Positions 16,799-26,727 of a DNA stretch of 64,000 nucleotides are shown in pieces. The translations under genes and the position numbers were made by a program. Source of the DNA: Chryseobacterium sp. 52 (GTDB taxonomy: Bacteria; Bacteroidota; Bacteroidia; Flavobacteriales; Weeksellaceae); contig NZ_PEEX01000001.1 of NCBI RefSeq assembly GCF_002754245.1, positions 2,212,001-2,276,000 on the forward strand, written 5' to 3'. The notes below the pieces were generated by a model. The model worked only from the letters and a program-made list of their open reading frames with translations. It made no database searches and was not told the origin of the DNA. Positions within the stretch are counted from its first letter, which is position 1. Each line of letters opens with the position of its first letter.

Positions 16799-19291
16799 AT
16801 GAATAAATCTATCATTTTTGCTTTCCTTTTTATTCAGACCATGATGAATGCACAGATAACAGAACGAAGTTTATCTTCAGAGAAATGGCAGTTCAAAAAT
16901 AGGCAGGAACAGAGCTGGATGCCTGCAAATATTCCCGGGACTGTTCATCTTGACCTTATAGAGAATAAGATCATTCAGGATCCTTTTAAAGACGAAAACG
17001 AAAAAAAAGTACAGTGGATAGAAAATGAAGACTGGGAATATAAAACCAGTTTTAAAGTCTCATCAAAAGAACTGTCCAATAACCATATTGATCTTGTTTT
17101 TAATGGCCTTGATACCTTCTCGGAGATTTATCTGAACGGAAAACTGCTGAAAAAGACAGACAATATGTTCAGGAAATGGGAAATTCCTGTGAAAGATGTT
17201 TTGAAAGAAGGAGACAACGAGCTTCGGGTTACATTCACATCTGCAGTGAAAGAAGGAAAAGAACGGGCTAAAAAAGTTCCGTTTACCCTACCGGAATCAC
17301 CCAGAAGTTTGGTCAGAAAAGCTCAATATCAGTTTGGCTGGGATTGGGGTCCAAGATTGGTCACTGCCGGAATATGGAAAGAAGTGAAGCTGGAATTTTG
17401 GAACAAAGCAAAATTTATAAATATTCAGGTTCAGCAGCAGAGTTTGATGGAAAATTTGGCAGAGATTTCTGTTAATATGGAAATTTTTGCCGAGGAAGAA
17501 GGAGAATATACTGTGGGGTTTAATATAAATAAAGTAAACTCTGGATTTCAACTTAAAAAAGGACTGAACAAAGTTAGTGTTCCCTTTAAAATTAAAAATC
17601 CTAAACTATGGCAGCCTAACGGTTGGGGAGAAGCCAATCTCTATGATTTTAACATTGATCTTTCTAAAAATAAGACCTCTTTAGATCAGAAAAGGATGAG
17701 CATTGGGCTCAGAACTATTGAATTGATTCAGGAGAAAGATTCAGCAGGAAAATCCTTCTATTTTAAAGTGAATGGAAAACCGTTATATGCAAAAGGGACG
17801 AACTGGATCCCTGCCGACAGTTTTTCACCTAGAATCACCAAAGAAAAATACCGAAAGCTGATCAAAGATGCCAAAGACGCCAATATGAATATGATCCGGA
17901 TCTGGGGTGGCGGAATCTATGAAGACGATGAATTCTATAAAGCCTGTGATGAAAACGGAATTTTGGTCTGGCAGGATTTCATGTTTGCAGGAAGCTTCTA
18001 TCCTTCGGACGAAGATTTTTTAAACAATGTAAAAGAAGAAGTCAAAGATCAGGTCAACAGGCTTCAAAACCATCCGTCCATTGCTTTATGGTGCGGAAAT
18101 AACGAAGTTGATGAAGCCATTGTCAACTGGGGGTATCAGAAACAGTTCAAATATTCAAAAGATGATTCACTACAGGTCTGGAAAGACTATAAAAAGCTCT
18201 TCCATGAACTTATCCCAAATACTTTAAAAGAAAACCTTAGTCCGGATAAAAATATATACTGGCCCAGCTCGCCGTCTATTGGATGGGGACATAAAGAAAG
18301 CCTTACAGAAGGAGATTCCCATTATTGGGGAGTCTGGTGGGGAGAGCAGCCTTTTGAGATTTATAATGAAAAAGTTGGCCGTTTCATGTCAGAATATGGT
18401 TTTCAGGGAATGCCTGGTTTAGAAGCTGTAAAATCTATGTTCTCCGGAACTCCTGATCTGGATCTGCAAAATCCGATCATCAAAGCTCATGAAAAACACG
18501 GTAGAGGCTGGGAGATTATCAATGAATATATCAAAAGAGATTATAAAACTCCAACAGACTTTGTGAAATACAATTACATTTCCCAACTGCTTCAGGCCCG
18601 CGGAATGAGAATTGCGGTTGAAGCTCACCGTCGTGCAAAGCCTTATAATATGGGGACATTGTATTGGCAGCTTAATGATTGCTGGCCGGTTGTTTCGTGG
18701 TCTTCCATTGACTATCTGGGAAACTGGAAAGCCCTGCATTACCAGTTGAAAAGAAGTTTTGAGCAACAGGTTATTTTGGTGGATGAAAAAGAGGGTATTT
18801 TAAACCTTTATGCAATTAACGATGGAGTACAGACTTTCAACGGAGTCAATCTGGAAATTAAAACAAGTGATTTTAATGGAAAAGTTTTGAAAGAGTATAA
18901 CGCTGTTTCAGATAAAAAAAATCTTGAAAATATTCTAAAATTTAATCCTGTTGAAACAATAAAATTACTCCCTGAATCCAATAAAAATAAAGTCTTTTTA
19001 AAGCTTACATTAAAAGATCAGAGTGGAAAAGTCATTGCTGAAAACATTCATTTCTTTTCCAAACCTAAAGATTTACAGCTTACAAAACCTAATCTTAAGA
19101 TCAGGCGAATTGGAAAAGACGAAATTAAAATTTCCACAGATGTTTTAGCTAAAGATGTTTATCTGATAGGAGATATCCATTTCAGTGATAATTTCTTTGA
19201 CCTTCTTCCAAATACCTCAAAAAGAATAAAGCTATCAAAGCCTTTAGAAAATATTGAAGTAATGAGTCTTTGGGATACTTTACAAAATTAA
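16799..19291 (+). CDS. Exported family GH2 beta-mannosidase
   Basis: The start at 16799 gives a signal peptide (MNKSIIFAFLFIQTMMNAQ); an upstream in-frame TTG at 16763 is less likely. The 830-residue protein has a jelly-roll N-terminal domain, an immunoglobulin-like domain, a TIM barrel and C-terminal beta domains. The acid/base Glu lies in LWCGNNEVDEA and the nucleophile Glu in FMSEYGFQGMP; IRIWGGGIYEDDEFYKACDENGI is typical of beta-mannosidases rather than beta-galactosidases. It removes beta-linked mannose, as found at the core of N-glycans or in mannans. It follows a palindromic repeat and ends near a strong terminator. Confidence 0.93.
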   Translation: MNKSIIFAFLFIQTMMNAQITERSLSSEKWQFKNRQEQSWMPANIPGTVHLDLIENKIIQDPFKDENEKKVQWIENEDWEYKTSFKVSSKELSNNHIDLVFNGLDTFSEIYLNGKLLKKTDNMFRKWEIPVKDVLKEGDNELRVTFTSAVKEGKERAKKVPFTLPESPRSLVRKAQYQFGWDWGPRLVTAGIWKEVKLEFWNKAKFINIQVQQQSLMENLAEISVNMEIFAEEEGEYTVGFNINKVNSGFQLKKGLNKVSVPFKIKNPKLWQPNGWGEANLYDFNIDLSKNKTSLDQKRMSIGLRTIELIQEKDSAGKSFYFKVNGKPLYAKGTNWIPADSFSPRITKEKYRKLIKDAKDANMNMIRIWGGGIYEDDEFYKACDENGILVWQDFMFAGSFYPSDEDFLNNVKEEVKDQVNRLQNHPSIALWCGNNEVDEAIVNWGYQKQFKYSKDDSLQVWKDYKKLFHELIPNTLKENLSPDKNIYWPSSPSIGWGHKESLTEGDSHYWGVWWGEQPFEIYNEKVGRFMSEYGFQGMPGLEAVKSMFSGTPDLDLQNPIIKAHEKHGRGWEIINEYIKRDYKTPTDFVKYNYISQLLQARGMRIAVEAHRRAKPYNMGTLYWQLNDCWPVVSWSSIDYLGNWKALHYQLKRSFEQQVILVDEKEGILNLYAINDGVQTFNGVNLEIKTSDFNGKVLKEYNAVSDKKNLENILKFNPVETIKLLPESNKNKVFLKLTLKDQSGKVIAENIHFFSKPKDLQLTKPNLKIRRIGKDEIKISTDVLAKDVYLIGDIHFSDNFFDLLPNTSKRIKLSKPLENIEVMSLWDTLQN

Positions 19292-19342
19292 TAATACCAG
19301 TTCAACAAAACAAAGTGAAATCTTATTGAGCTTAAAAAAAAT

Positions 19343-19378
19343 AAACCTCATAGGTTTCTAAAACCTATGAGGTTTTCT
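19343..19378 (+). terminator. Terminator after the beta-mannosidase gene
   Basis: A perfect 15-bp stem, AAACCTCATAGGTTT (19343-19357) with its complement at 19361-19375 and a CTA loop, is followed by TTTTC. The rest of the interval to 19540 has no gene; it holds a TTTGCGCC/TGCGTCTTTGC-type stretch at about 19429-19471 that resembles other short flavobacterial intergenic repeats. Confidence 0.85.
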
Positions 19379-19540
19379 AATATACGGAATACCCATTCAA
19401 GATCATAAAGTTCTAGAGATAAATTCCTTTGCGCCTTAATGACGTGAACATGTGAAAAAATGCGTCTTTGCACCACCTCAACAATGCAAAATCAAATCTT
19501 TAGAAGCTAAAAAAATAAACCAGTAAAGTCTTAGAAATCT

Positions 19541-19578
19541 AAAAAGAAAACCTTCCATTGTTACGGAAGGCTTCTCTT
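19541..19578 (-). terminator. Terminator of the papain-like protease gene
   Basis: CCTTCC (19551-19556) pairs with GGAAGG (19565-19570). On the minus strand the hairpin is followed by TTTTCTTTTT. It lies 27 bp beyond the stop codon of the protease gene. Confidence 0.7.
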
Positions 19579-19604
19579 TATATAAAATGATTTGGTGCTA
19601 CTGA

Positions 19605-20480
19605 TTATTGAACATAGGCTACATAACATTCATTAATGGCTCCGTTAGAAGTTTTTGCAAAGAATGAATAATCTATCCAGAAATGTCCGCTGCTTCCCCA
19701 TGAGCTTCCCCATGAATTCTGAACTTTAAAAGCCTGCTTACTGTCATCATACCCTACAACACAGATGGCATGACCTCCGTAGTTCTGTCCGGAATGTGCT
19801 TTCCAGATCCATCCCGTACTTCCCATATTATAAAAACTGTCATCAACACTTACAGCAATGATAATTGGAAGGTTCATGCTTAAAAGATTTTTTACGCCGG
19901 CAATGTCTGTTTTATTAACCGTTCCCCAACTGGTAAATTTATGCGTGCTTGCTGCACTTTTCTGTGATGCATTTGGCTGGGTAGAACATTCGGTATCGGT
20001 GTAAGGCATTTCATTCCAGCTGCACACGCCCTGATTTTTAATCAGATTAAGTCCTGCTGTAACATAAGCTCCCTGGCTGCATGTGCCTACCTTGATCTGA
20101 TTGTATACATACTCCGGGCTTCTGCTTTGGGTAACCCCTTTAAAATTACGTTCAAGTGAGCTTGCCGCCGCATAAGCTGTTGCCCATGCAACACACGAAC
20201 CTTCGCCTCCCTGATTGCCAACTGTTGAACTTGGAATAGAGTAGCTGCTTGGAAGTGTAACTTTGGCAGCCTCAGAACTTTTACCCTTAAATTTCAGGGT
20301 TAATGCTTCTAAATCTGCCTTCTGATAAGAATTAAAAGTTTCTTCATCCACAAGCCTTGCTCCCAGCGAATATTGCTTTTGAGGAGTTTGCTCCGGATTT
20401 TCGGCGGTCATTTCCTCATTAGAATTACAAGAGGAAAGAAATAGCACACTGAGTGCTACAATCATTAATTTGCTTTTCAT
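19605..20480 (-). CDS. Papain-like (C1-family) cysteine protease lipoprotein
   Basis: The 291-residue product starts with a lipoprotein signal: lipobox LSSC, with the lipidated Cys at residue 18. The catalytic domain (about 75-291) contains the full papain triad: C96 in GEGSCVAWAT, H237 in GGHAICVVGYDD and N255 in VQNSWGSSWG. A typical long propeptide is missing; only about 55 residues lie between the lipid anchor and the enzyme, including LVDEETFNSYQKADLEAL. The protein is probably tethered to the outer or inner membrane and digests peptides. It is a monocistronic gene between two terminators. The 274 bp upstream (20481-20754) are very AT-rich, with nothing recognised apart from the promoter of the next gene. 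Confidence 0.92.
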   Translation of the reverse strand: MKSKLMIVALSVLFLSSCNSNEEMTAENPEQTPQKQYSLGARLVDEETFNSYQKADLEALTLKFKGKSSEAAKVTLPSSYSIPSSTVGNQGGEGSCVAWATAYAAASSLERNFKGVTQSRSPEYVYNQIKVGTCSQGAYVTAGLNLIKNQGVCSWNEMPYTDTECSTQPNASQKSAASTHKFTSWGTVNKTDIAGVKNLLSMNLPIIIAVSVDDSFYNMGSTGWIWKAHSGQNYGGHAICVVGYDDSKQAFKVQNSWGSSWGSSGHFWIDYSFFAKTSNGAINECYVAYVQ

Positions 20481-20726
20481 ATTGAATATTTTTTATGGTA
20501 TGTAAATATAATAATTTATTCAATAATTTGTGATTTAATTAATAAAAAATTGTAAAAATAAATATGATATATTCTGTTTATTTACTAATTATTTACAGAA
20601 AAGCTATTTTTAATTTATGTTCTTTGTTGATTTTAATGTATTAAATTCACTTAAAATTTATTTAAATAGAAAAAAAATCGCTTTTTAAAAATTCAAATTT
20701 TAACTTCATAACTGAAAAATCAGTCG

Positions 20727-20734
20727 TAACTTTG
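20727..20734 (+). promoter_or_regulatory. TAnnTTTG promoter box before the AEC transporter
   Basis: TAACTTTG is an exact match to the flavobacterial -7 consensus and sits 20 bp before the ATG. No clear TTG -33 element is seen. Confidence 0.5.
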
Positions 20735-20754
20735 TATCATATTTCTTTAATGAT

Positions 20755-21663
20755 ATGGTAAATTTTGTTCTGATTGCAGTGTGCATTATTGCAGGAATGG
20801 TCTTCAAAGCAACAAAATCTATCCATCCCGATGCTCACAAAGGCATCAATACCTGGATTCTCTATCTTGCGCTGCCTGCAGTCTCTTTTAAATACCTTCC
20901 AAAAGTAAAATGGACAACAGAAATGCTGTTTCCTATTGCAGCTACATTTCTGATCTCTGTTTTCTGTTTCTTCTTTATGATGTTTTACAGTAAAAGTAAA
21001 GGCTACTCAAGGCGTTCCAGAAGTACATTGGAACTCACGAGCGGGTATAGCAACACTTCCTTTATTGGTTTTCCCCTCATCAGTGCTTTTTATGGTGAAA
21101 GCCTTTTAAGTATTGCCATTATCTGTGATCAGACTATGTTTTTTGCCCTTTCTACATTAGGAATTATTGCAGCGGTGAAAGGCGGAAGCAGATCAGGAAA
21201 AGTAAGTGCTGTATTTATACTGAAAAGACTCGTTACTTTTCCTCCATTGGTAGGCTGTATCGCAGCATTGGTATTATCGCAGTTTATTGACTTTACTGCG
21301 GCAGAACCTTTCTTTGATAAACTCGCAGCCACCGTAAGTCCATTGGCATTATTCTCAGTGGGACTTCAGTTGAAATTCAATGGCTGGAAAAAGCTGATCC
21401 CGCAAATGTCAACTTCCATGCTCTATAAATTGATTTTAGCACCGGCTATTGTTCTGGGATTAGCCCTGCTTCTGAATATAAAGGGAGATATAGCGAAGAT
21501 CACTGTATTTGAAGCGGCAATGCCTACAGTGGTCACCTCCAGTATTATTGCAGAACAATTCAGGTTAAATACAAAACTTACCAATCTGATTATTGGTTTC
21601 AGTATTATCGTTGGATTTTTAACGACAGCTGTCTGGTATAAAATAATTGAGTTCTTTTTTTAA
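20755..21663 (+). CDS. AEC-family (auxin efflux carrier-like) transporter
   Basis: The 302-residue protein has about ten hydrophobic helices in two similar halves. Characteristic parts are LYLALPAVSFKYLP near residue 40, SGYSNTSFIGFPLISAFYGE near 105 and the C-terminal AAMPTVVTSSIIAEQF, whose proline-broken helices are typical of the AEC/BASS fold. Bacterial members export malate or other small acids, or are uncharacterised. No substrate can be proposed from context. It is convergent with the TauE/SafE gene at 21708. Confidence 0.88.
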   Translation: MVNFVLIAVCIIAGMVFKATKSIHPDAHKGINTWILYLALPAVSFKYLPKVKWTTEMLFPIAATFLISVFCFFFMMFYSKSKGYSRRSRSTLELTSGYSNTSFIGFPLISAFYGESLLSIAIICDQTMFFALSTLGIIAAVKGGSRSGKVSAVFILKRLVTFPPLVGCIAALVLSQFIDFTAAEPFFDKLAATVSPLALFSVGLQLKFNGWKKLIPQMSTSMLYKLILAPAIVLGLALLLNIKGDIAKITVFEAAMPTVVTSSIIAEQFRLNTKLTNLIIGFSIIVGFLTTAVWYKIIEFFF

Positions 21664-21707
21664 TATACGATTCCTCTGCCGGATAGATGAACCCTGTTAA
21701 TTACATT

Positions 21708-22457
21708 TTAAAGATATGTTTTGATGAAGAAGATTCCGGTAATGATAAAATTAAAAATAACAATTCCTTTTCTTAATTTTATCGGATCGAGCTTTTTGGT
21801 AAAATGAGCTCCAAAATAACCGCCTAAAATGGTAGCTGCCATCATTGTACAGGTTTCCGGCCAATATACTTTTCCCGCTGAAATAAAAAGCACAACGGCA
21901 ACAGCATTGGCTATCCCTGTAAATAAAGTTTTATTGGCATTAATAACCTTAATATCCGATAGACCAAATAAAGCCCATACGGCCATCATCATAATTCCTA
22001 CAGCTCCGCCAAAATAACCGCCATATATCCCTAAAAGAAACTGAGCACCTAAAATTAAACCGGGACCAATATTGATTTTTTTCCGCAACCAGTTCCCCGC
22101 TGTGCTTCCAAATGCAAAAGCCAGGGAACCTGTTAATAACAGCCAGGGAACAATCATATTAAAGCCCGTTGAAGGAGTATACAATAATAAGAGCCCTCCG
22201 GCACAACCTCCTGTTAATGTCAGAATGATCATTGCTGTAATTGAAATATGGGGAAACGGGCGAATATAGTCCCTGAACTTCCAGGCACTTGCTAAACTTC
22301 CGGGAAACAATGCCACTGTGCTTGAAGCGTTCGCCTGAATTGGAGGCACTCCGGCATAAATAAGGGCCGGGAACGTAATGAAAGAACCGCCGCCAGCCGC
22401 CGCATTAATTGCTCCGGCAATGAGTCCAATAAAAAACAGGAGAACATAATTTTCCAT
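21708..22457 (-). CDS. TauE/SafE-family transporter
   Basis: The ATG complementary to 22455-22457 gives 249 aa (MENYVLLFFIGLIAG). The family core GAINAAAGGGSFITFPALI is near residue 15-33, and the second repeat has YGGYFGGAVGIMMMAVW; about seven to eight hydrophobic segments are present. It lies alone, divergent from priA and away from the sulfur cluster, so the substrate (sulfite, sulfonate, carboxylate or lactate-like anions) is open. It is the second of three family members in the window and, by eye, quite different from the other two. Confidence 0.88.
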   Translation of the reverse strand: MENYVLLFFIGLIAGAINAAAGGGSFITFPALIYAGVPPIQANASSTVALFPGSLASAWKFRDYIRPFPHISITAMIILTLTGGCAGGLLLLYTPSTGFNMIVPWLLLTGSLAFAFGSTAGNWLRKKINIGPGLILGAQFLLGIYGGYFGGAVGIMMMAVWALFGLSDIKVINANKTLFTGIANAVAVVLFISAGKVYWPETCTMMAATILGGYFGAHFTKKLDPIKLRKGIVIFNFIITGIFFIKTYL

Positions 22458-22561
22458 GAACAAAGAATAAGACGTAAAGATAAGGTACAGATGAAGTATT
22501 CAGCAATAAAAAATTGCAGTTCTCTAAAGAAAAATCTAATTTTACACTTTAAAAATTTCCC

Positions 22562-25009
22562 TTGCAATACGTCCAAATCGTTTTACCACTTAATTTAAAA
22601 GGATCTTTTACCTATAAAGTTCCTGAAGAGCTAATGCCCGATATTCAGTTAGGAATGCGCGTATTGGTTCCATTTGGAGGAAAGAAAATCTACACCGGAA
22701 TTGTTTTTGAACTTCATGATAATGCTCCGGAAAATTTTGTGGTCAAAGAGGTCATCAGTATTCTTGATGAAAAACCGATTCTTCCCGAAGAGCAGATCAA
22801 TTTCTGGAACTGGCTTTCAGACTATTATCTCTGTGGATTGGGAGAGATTTATCGCTTTGCATTTCCTTCCTCTTTAAAACTGGAAAGTGAAACCTATTTA
22901 AAACTAAAACCGGGAATTACAGTCGATTTTGAGAACCTTGATGTCAATGAAATGTATCTTGTTCAGGCACTGGAGGTTCGTCAGCTGATCAACCTTACAG
23001 ATATTGAAGCGTTTATTCCTAAAAAAGATATTATTAAAACGATCAATTCCCTGATCGATCTGCAGTATATTGAAATTGACGAGAAAATTGCAGAAAAATA
23101 TAAAGCCAAAGAAGTTGCCTACGTAAGAATCAACGATGAGGTTTTGAAAAACCGAAACCTTACAGATATTCTTTTAAATCTCAACAGAGCCAAAAAGCAG
23201 AAGGATCTTTTCCTGGCAATCTTAGAAAAGCAGACAGAGCATCCTGATCATCCTATCAAAAAAGCAGAATTGTTTGAGGATGGGTATTTTGGAAGTTCCC
23301 ATTTTAAACCTCTTGCTGATAAAGGCCTGGTCGAAGAGTATTATATGCAGAAAGACAGGATTGAAAGTTACGAAGGTGAAATTGAAGAACTTGAAGAGCT
23401 TTCAGAACAGCAGAAAGAGGCCAAAACAGAGATTGATGAAGCGTTTGGGGAAGGAAAGAATGTACTCCTTCACGGGGTAACTTCCTCAGGGAAAACTCAT
23501 ATTTACTTAGAGAAAATTGAAGAATGTATTCAGGAAGGAAAAAATGTTCTGTTCCTGCTTCCTGAAATTTCTCTGACCAAACAGATTACCCAAAGATTAG
23601 AAAAAAAATATGGCAGACAGCTTGGTTTTTATCATCAGAAACTCACTGACTTTGAACGGGTGGAAGTCTGGAGAAGAATTAAGCAGAATGATGTCAGAAT
23701 TCTTATAGGAACACGGAATGCCTTGTTTCTGCCTTATCAGAATCTGGGATTGATTGTAGTAGATGAAGAACATGATTCTGCGTACAGACCAAGGGAAGCT
23801 TCACCGAATTTCAATGCAAAAGATGCGGCATTGGTTTTGGGAAATATTTACGGTGCGGGAGTCATTCTGGGGTCTGCAACACCTTCGGTAGAAAGTTATT
23901 ACGCAGCCAGGAAAGATAAAATGAAATACATCTTCCTGAATGAAAGATTCGGAGACGTAAATTTGCCGGAATATGAACTGATCAACTTTAAAGAAGCTCA
24001 GGAATCTAAAAAAGTTTCCGGAAATTTTTCTTTACACTTGATTGATGAGATCAAAAAAACGCTGGATGAAAAAAATCAGGCAATCGTCCTTCATAACCGC
24101 CGTGGTTATGCCAATGTCATAGAATGTGAATCTTGTGGTTATGTGAATTATTGCTCCAACTGTGATGTGGTAATGACTTATCACAAGGCTGCCAATGAAA
24201 TGAAGTGCCACTACTGCGGACAGAGAGCTTCAAAACCAAGAAGCTGCCCGAAATGCCAGTCAGAAAAGCTGAATGAAAGAGGTGTGGGGGTAGAGCAGAT
24301 CCATGAAGAAGTCTCCAAACTGTTCCCTGACAATGAAGTAGACAGAATGGATGTAGATTCTATGCGCAAGAAATTTGCCTATGAGAAACTGTACGAAAAG
24401 ATTGAAGACCGCGAAACAGATATCATTGTAGGAACACAGATGATTTCCAAAGGTCTGGATTTTGATCACATCGAACTGGTTACTATCCCCAAAGCTGATT
24501 CCTTATTATATGTACAGGATTTCAGGGCTGAGGAAAGAGCTTACCAGCTGATCACTCAGGTTTCAGGAAGAGCCGGAAGGGTTTCGGGAAAAGGAAAGAT
24601 TTTAATTCAAACCTATAACCCTGATCATTCTGTTTTTCAGTTAATTAAAATGAATAATCCTGCAAAGGTTTATAAATATATCCTTACCGAACGTCAGAAA
24701 TTCCATTATCCGCCATTCACAAAGCTGATTATGATCGAGCTGAAACACAGGAAAGAAGACAAAGTAAACCGGGCCTCTCAGTTTTTAGGATCTATTCTAA
24801 GAAAATACCTTCCTGAAGAATGTGTTTTAGGACCGGAAAGAGCCCAGATCGCAAGGCTTAATAATCTGTATCAGTTTCAGATCATGCTCAAACTTCCCCG
24901 GGGGAAAAACTATGATCCATTTAAGAAAATGGTTTTGTTAAGTTTGAATGAATTTGATGAAATTACTGCTTATCAAAGTATTAAAAAAGATGTTTTTGTA
25001 GATTTTTAA
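22562..25009 (+). CDS. priA: Primosomal replication restart helicase PriA
   Basis: The 815-residue protein starts with TTG at 22562, since the conserved opening VQIVLPLNLKGSFTYKVPEEL begins at residue 4 and no ATG precedes it. Features in order: N-terminal DNA-binding domain, Walker A in GVTSSGKTHIYL (about 304), DEEH box (VVDEEHDSAY), eight zinc-binding Cys in four CxxC pairs (CESC, CSNC, CHYC, CPKC) and helicase C motifs including GTQMISKGLDFDHI and QVSGRAGR. PriA reloads the replicative helicase at stalled forks. The gene is monocistronic and divergent from the TauE/SafE gene. Confidence 0.96.
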   Translation: MQYVQIVLPLNLKGSFTYKVPEELMPDIQLGMRVLVPFGGKKIYTGIVFELHDNAPENFVVKEVISILDEKPILPEEQINFWNWLSDYYLCGLGEIYRFAFPSSLKLESETYLKLKPGITVDFENLDVNEMYLVQALEVRQLINLTDIEAFIPKKDIIKTINSLIDLQYIEIDEKIAEKYKAKEVAYVRINDEVLKNRNLTDILLNLNRAKKQKDLFLAILEKQTEHPDHPIKKAELFEDGYFGSSHFKPLADKGLVEEYYMQKDRIESYEGEIEELEELSEQQKEAKTEIDEAFGEGKNVLLHGVTSSGKTHIYLEKIEECIQEGKNVLFLLPEISLTKQITQRLEKKYGRQLGFYHQKLTDFERVEVWRRIKQNDVRILIGTRNALFLPYQNLGLIVVDEEHDSAYRPREASPNFNAKDAALVLGNIYGAGVILGSATPSVESYYAARKDKMKYIFLNERFGDVNLPEYELINFKEAQESKKVSGNFSLHLIDEIKKTLDEKNQAIVLHNRRGYANVIECESCGYVNYCSNCDVVMTYHKAANEMKCHYCGQRASKPRSCPKCQSEKLNERGVGVEQIHEEVSKLFPDNEVDRMDVDSMRKKFAYEKLYEKIEDRETDIIVGTQMISKGLDFDHIELVTIPKADSLLYVQDFRAEERAYQLITQVSGRAGRVSGKGKILIQTYNPDHSVFQLIKMNNPAKVYKYILTERQKFHYPPFTKLIMIELKHRKEDKVNRASQFLGSILRKYLPEECVLGPERAQIARLNNLYQFQIMLKLPRGKNYDPFKKMVLLSLNEFDEITAYQSIKKDVFVDF

Positions 25010-25074
25010 CAATTTTTAACAAACTTTAGGGTCTTTTATAAGACATCTGTAGCCCTTTTTCTGACAATAATTTC

Positions 25075-25082
25075 TACTTTTG
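25075..25082 (+). promoter_or_regulatory. TAnnTTTG promoter box before dacB
   Basis: TACTTTTG matches the -7 consensus and lies 88 bp before the dacB ATG, in the 160-bp interval after priA. No good -33 element is visible. Confidence 0.4.
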
Positions 25083-25169
25083 GTCGTTGATTAAGTGTTT
25101 GGCTCTTTAATTGAATGATTTAACTTATCATTTTTTATAGTGTCAAACTATGGAAACAAAAAAAGATAG

Positions 25170-26639
25170 ATGGTAAATTACAGAAAATATATTTCAAGTG
25201 TAGCGGTATTGGCTTCTGGTTTTTTCCTTGCTCAATCTACCGTTTCTACAGTTCTTTACTCACAGGCTTACGATAGTCAAAGGAATACTTTGAATCTGCC
25301 TTCACCTGTTACATCGGTGGCGGAGAAAACAATATTGTCAGCCAAAGAGCTCGTAGACATTAATGTAAACACAATGATGGCGGATCCTGTGCTGAAAAAT
25401 GCAACCTGGGGATTCGTAGTGTACGATCCGAAAACGAAGAAGGTGATCTCTTCGTACAATGAAAATACTCCTTTAGTTCCGGCTTCTACTACAAAATTGT
25501 TAACCACGGAAACAGCATTGAGCCTTTTGGGTGAAAACTACCGATGGATGACGCAGCTGGAATACTCAGGGACTATTGATGAAAATGGAGTTTTAAATGG
25601 AAATCTGTATCTCATAGGCAGTGGTGATCCTTCTTTAGGAACCAATAAAGCAGGAGCCTGGTCTTACAGAGATATTATTTCAGACTTTATGGGCGGACTT
25701 TCCCGCGAAGGTATCAAAAAGGTAAATGGTGATATTATCATTCAGACAGCGCTTTTCAAAGGCAATATTGCAATGCTTCCGGAAAATGTTGTATGGCTTG
25801 AAAATAATAATTACTATCTGCCTGTAGGAACTACCCGCGAGATCAATCCTGCCAATGAAAAGCTGATCGTGAAAAAATCAGGATTCGCTTCTGATAAAAA
25901 GTTTTTTTACGTTTCTCCTTATGTAAAGCAGATGGTATATGCAGAAAAGTATGAAGGAGACGGAAGCTTAACGACCAAACTTCCTGATGCACCTGCTTAT
26001 CTTGCCAATACTTTCAGAACAACACTGGTAAAAAGCGGAATTGGTGTTACAGGAAAAGTAACGCCTAAAATGACAGATGCAGCTCCGGAGAACAGAAAAC
26101 TGGTTGCTGCCTACAAATCTCCGACATTAGGTGATATTGTATTCTATACCAACCAGCACAGTGATAATTCTTTGGCTGAAGCTTTACTGAGAACAGTAGG
26201 TTTCCAGAAAATGGGTGATCAGACTTCAGAATCGGGAAGAGTAGTGGTAACAGGCCACCTGAAAGATGAAAGCTTTGATATGATCGGTTTAAATTATATG
26301 GATGGAAGCGGACTTTCAAGAAGTAATAATGTAACCCCGATTTCTCAGGTGAAGTTTTTAACCTCCTTAATGGAAGAGAAATACTACAAAACTTATTTCA
26401 CTTCACTGCCGGTTGGCGGACAGTCGGGAACGCTGAAAAGAATGTTCATCGGTACCGGAAACGGACAGGTTTTTGCCAAAACAGGAACTTTAAATAAAGT
26501 GAAAACTTTAGCAGGATATTTGAAGACCAACTCAGGGAAAACATTGGTATTCTCTTTAATGGTCAACAACTATTCAGGATCTGTAGATATGGTAAAGAAA
26601 AGAATGGAAAAGATTCTTGAGCCGGCTCTTGATCTTTAA
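25170..26639 (+). CDS. dacB: D-alanyl-D-alanine carboxypeptidase/endopeptidase (PBP4 type)
   Basis: The 489-residue protein has an N-terminal signal sequence (hydrophobic to about residue 22, ending FLAQ). It carries the three active-site motifs of peptidase family S13: SxxK at S106-K109 in PASTTKLL, SxN in HSDNSLAEAL, and KTG in FAKTGTLNKVKTLAGY near the C-terminus. The insert between the first two motifs is typical of class C penicillin-binding proteins. It trims or opens peptidoglycan cross-links in the periplasm. It forms its own unit with a promoter box upstream and a hairpin downstream. Confidence 0.94.
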   Translation: MVNYRKYISSVAVLASGFFLAQSTVSTVLYSQAYDSQRNTLNLPSPVTSVAEKTILSAKELVDINVNTMMADPVLKNATWGFVVYDPKTKKVISSYNENTPLVPASTTKLLTTETALSLLGENYRWMTQLEYSGTIDENGVLNGNLYLIGSGDPSLGTNKAGAWSYRDIISDFMGGLSREGIKKVNGDIIIQTALFKGNIAMLPENVVWLENNNYYLPVGTTREINPANEKLIVKKSGFASDKKFFYVSPYVKQMVYAEKYEGDGSLTTKLPDAPAYLANTFRTTLVKSGIGVTGKVTPKMTDAAPENRKLVAAYKSPTLGDIVFYTNQHSDNSLAEALLRTVGFQKMGDQTSESGRVVVTGHLKDESFDMIGLNYMDGSGLSRSNNVTPISQVKFLTSLMEEKYYKTYFTSLPVGGQSGTLKRMFIGTGNGQVFAKTGTLNKVKTLAGYLKTNSGKTLVFSLMVNNYSGSVDMVKKRMEKILEPALDL

Positions 26640-26663
26640 AAAAATATTTATTTTTAATATTAT

Positions 26664-26699
26664 AAAAACCTTTTAATCAATGATTAGAAGGTTTTTTTT
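26664..26699 (+). terminator. Terminator of dacB
   Basis: AAAAACCTTTTAATCA (from 26664) pairs with TGATTAGAAGG plus a T-run; one G-T pair is present. A nearly identical hairpin lies before the second M1 gene at 28846. The ATG at 26680 falls in the loop and is not the start of the next gene. Confidence 0.8.
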
Positions 26700-26727
26700 A
26701 TCTTTGATTATATCTAATATTCTGAGT

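Noticed and set aside
26680..26727. Upstream ATG giving a longer M1 aminopeptidase
   Set aside because: This ATG lies in the loop of the dacB terminator, and the signal peptide starts at the next ATG at 26728.
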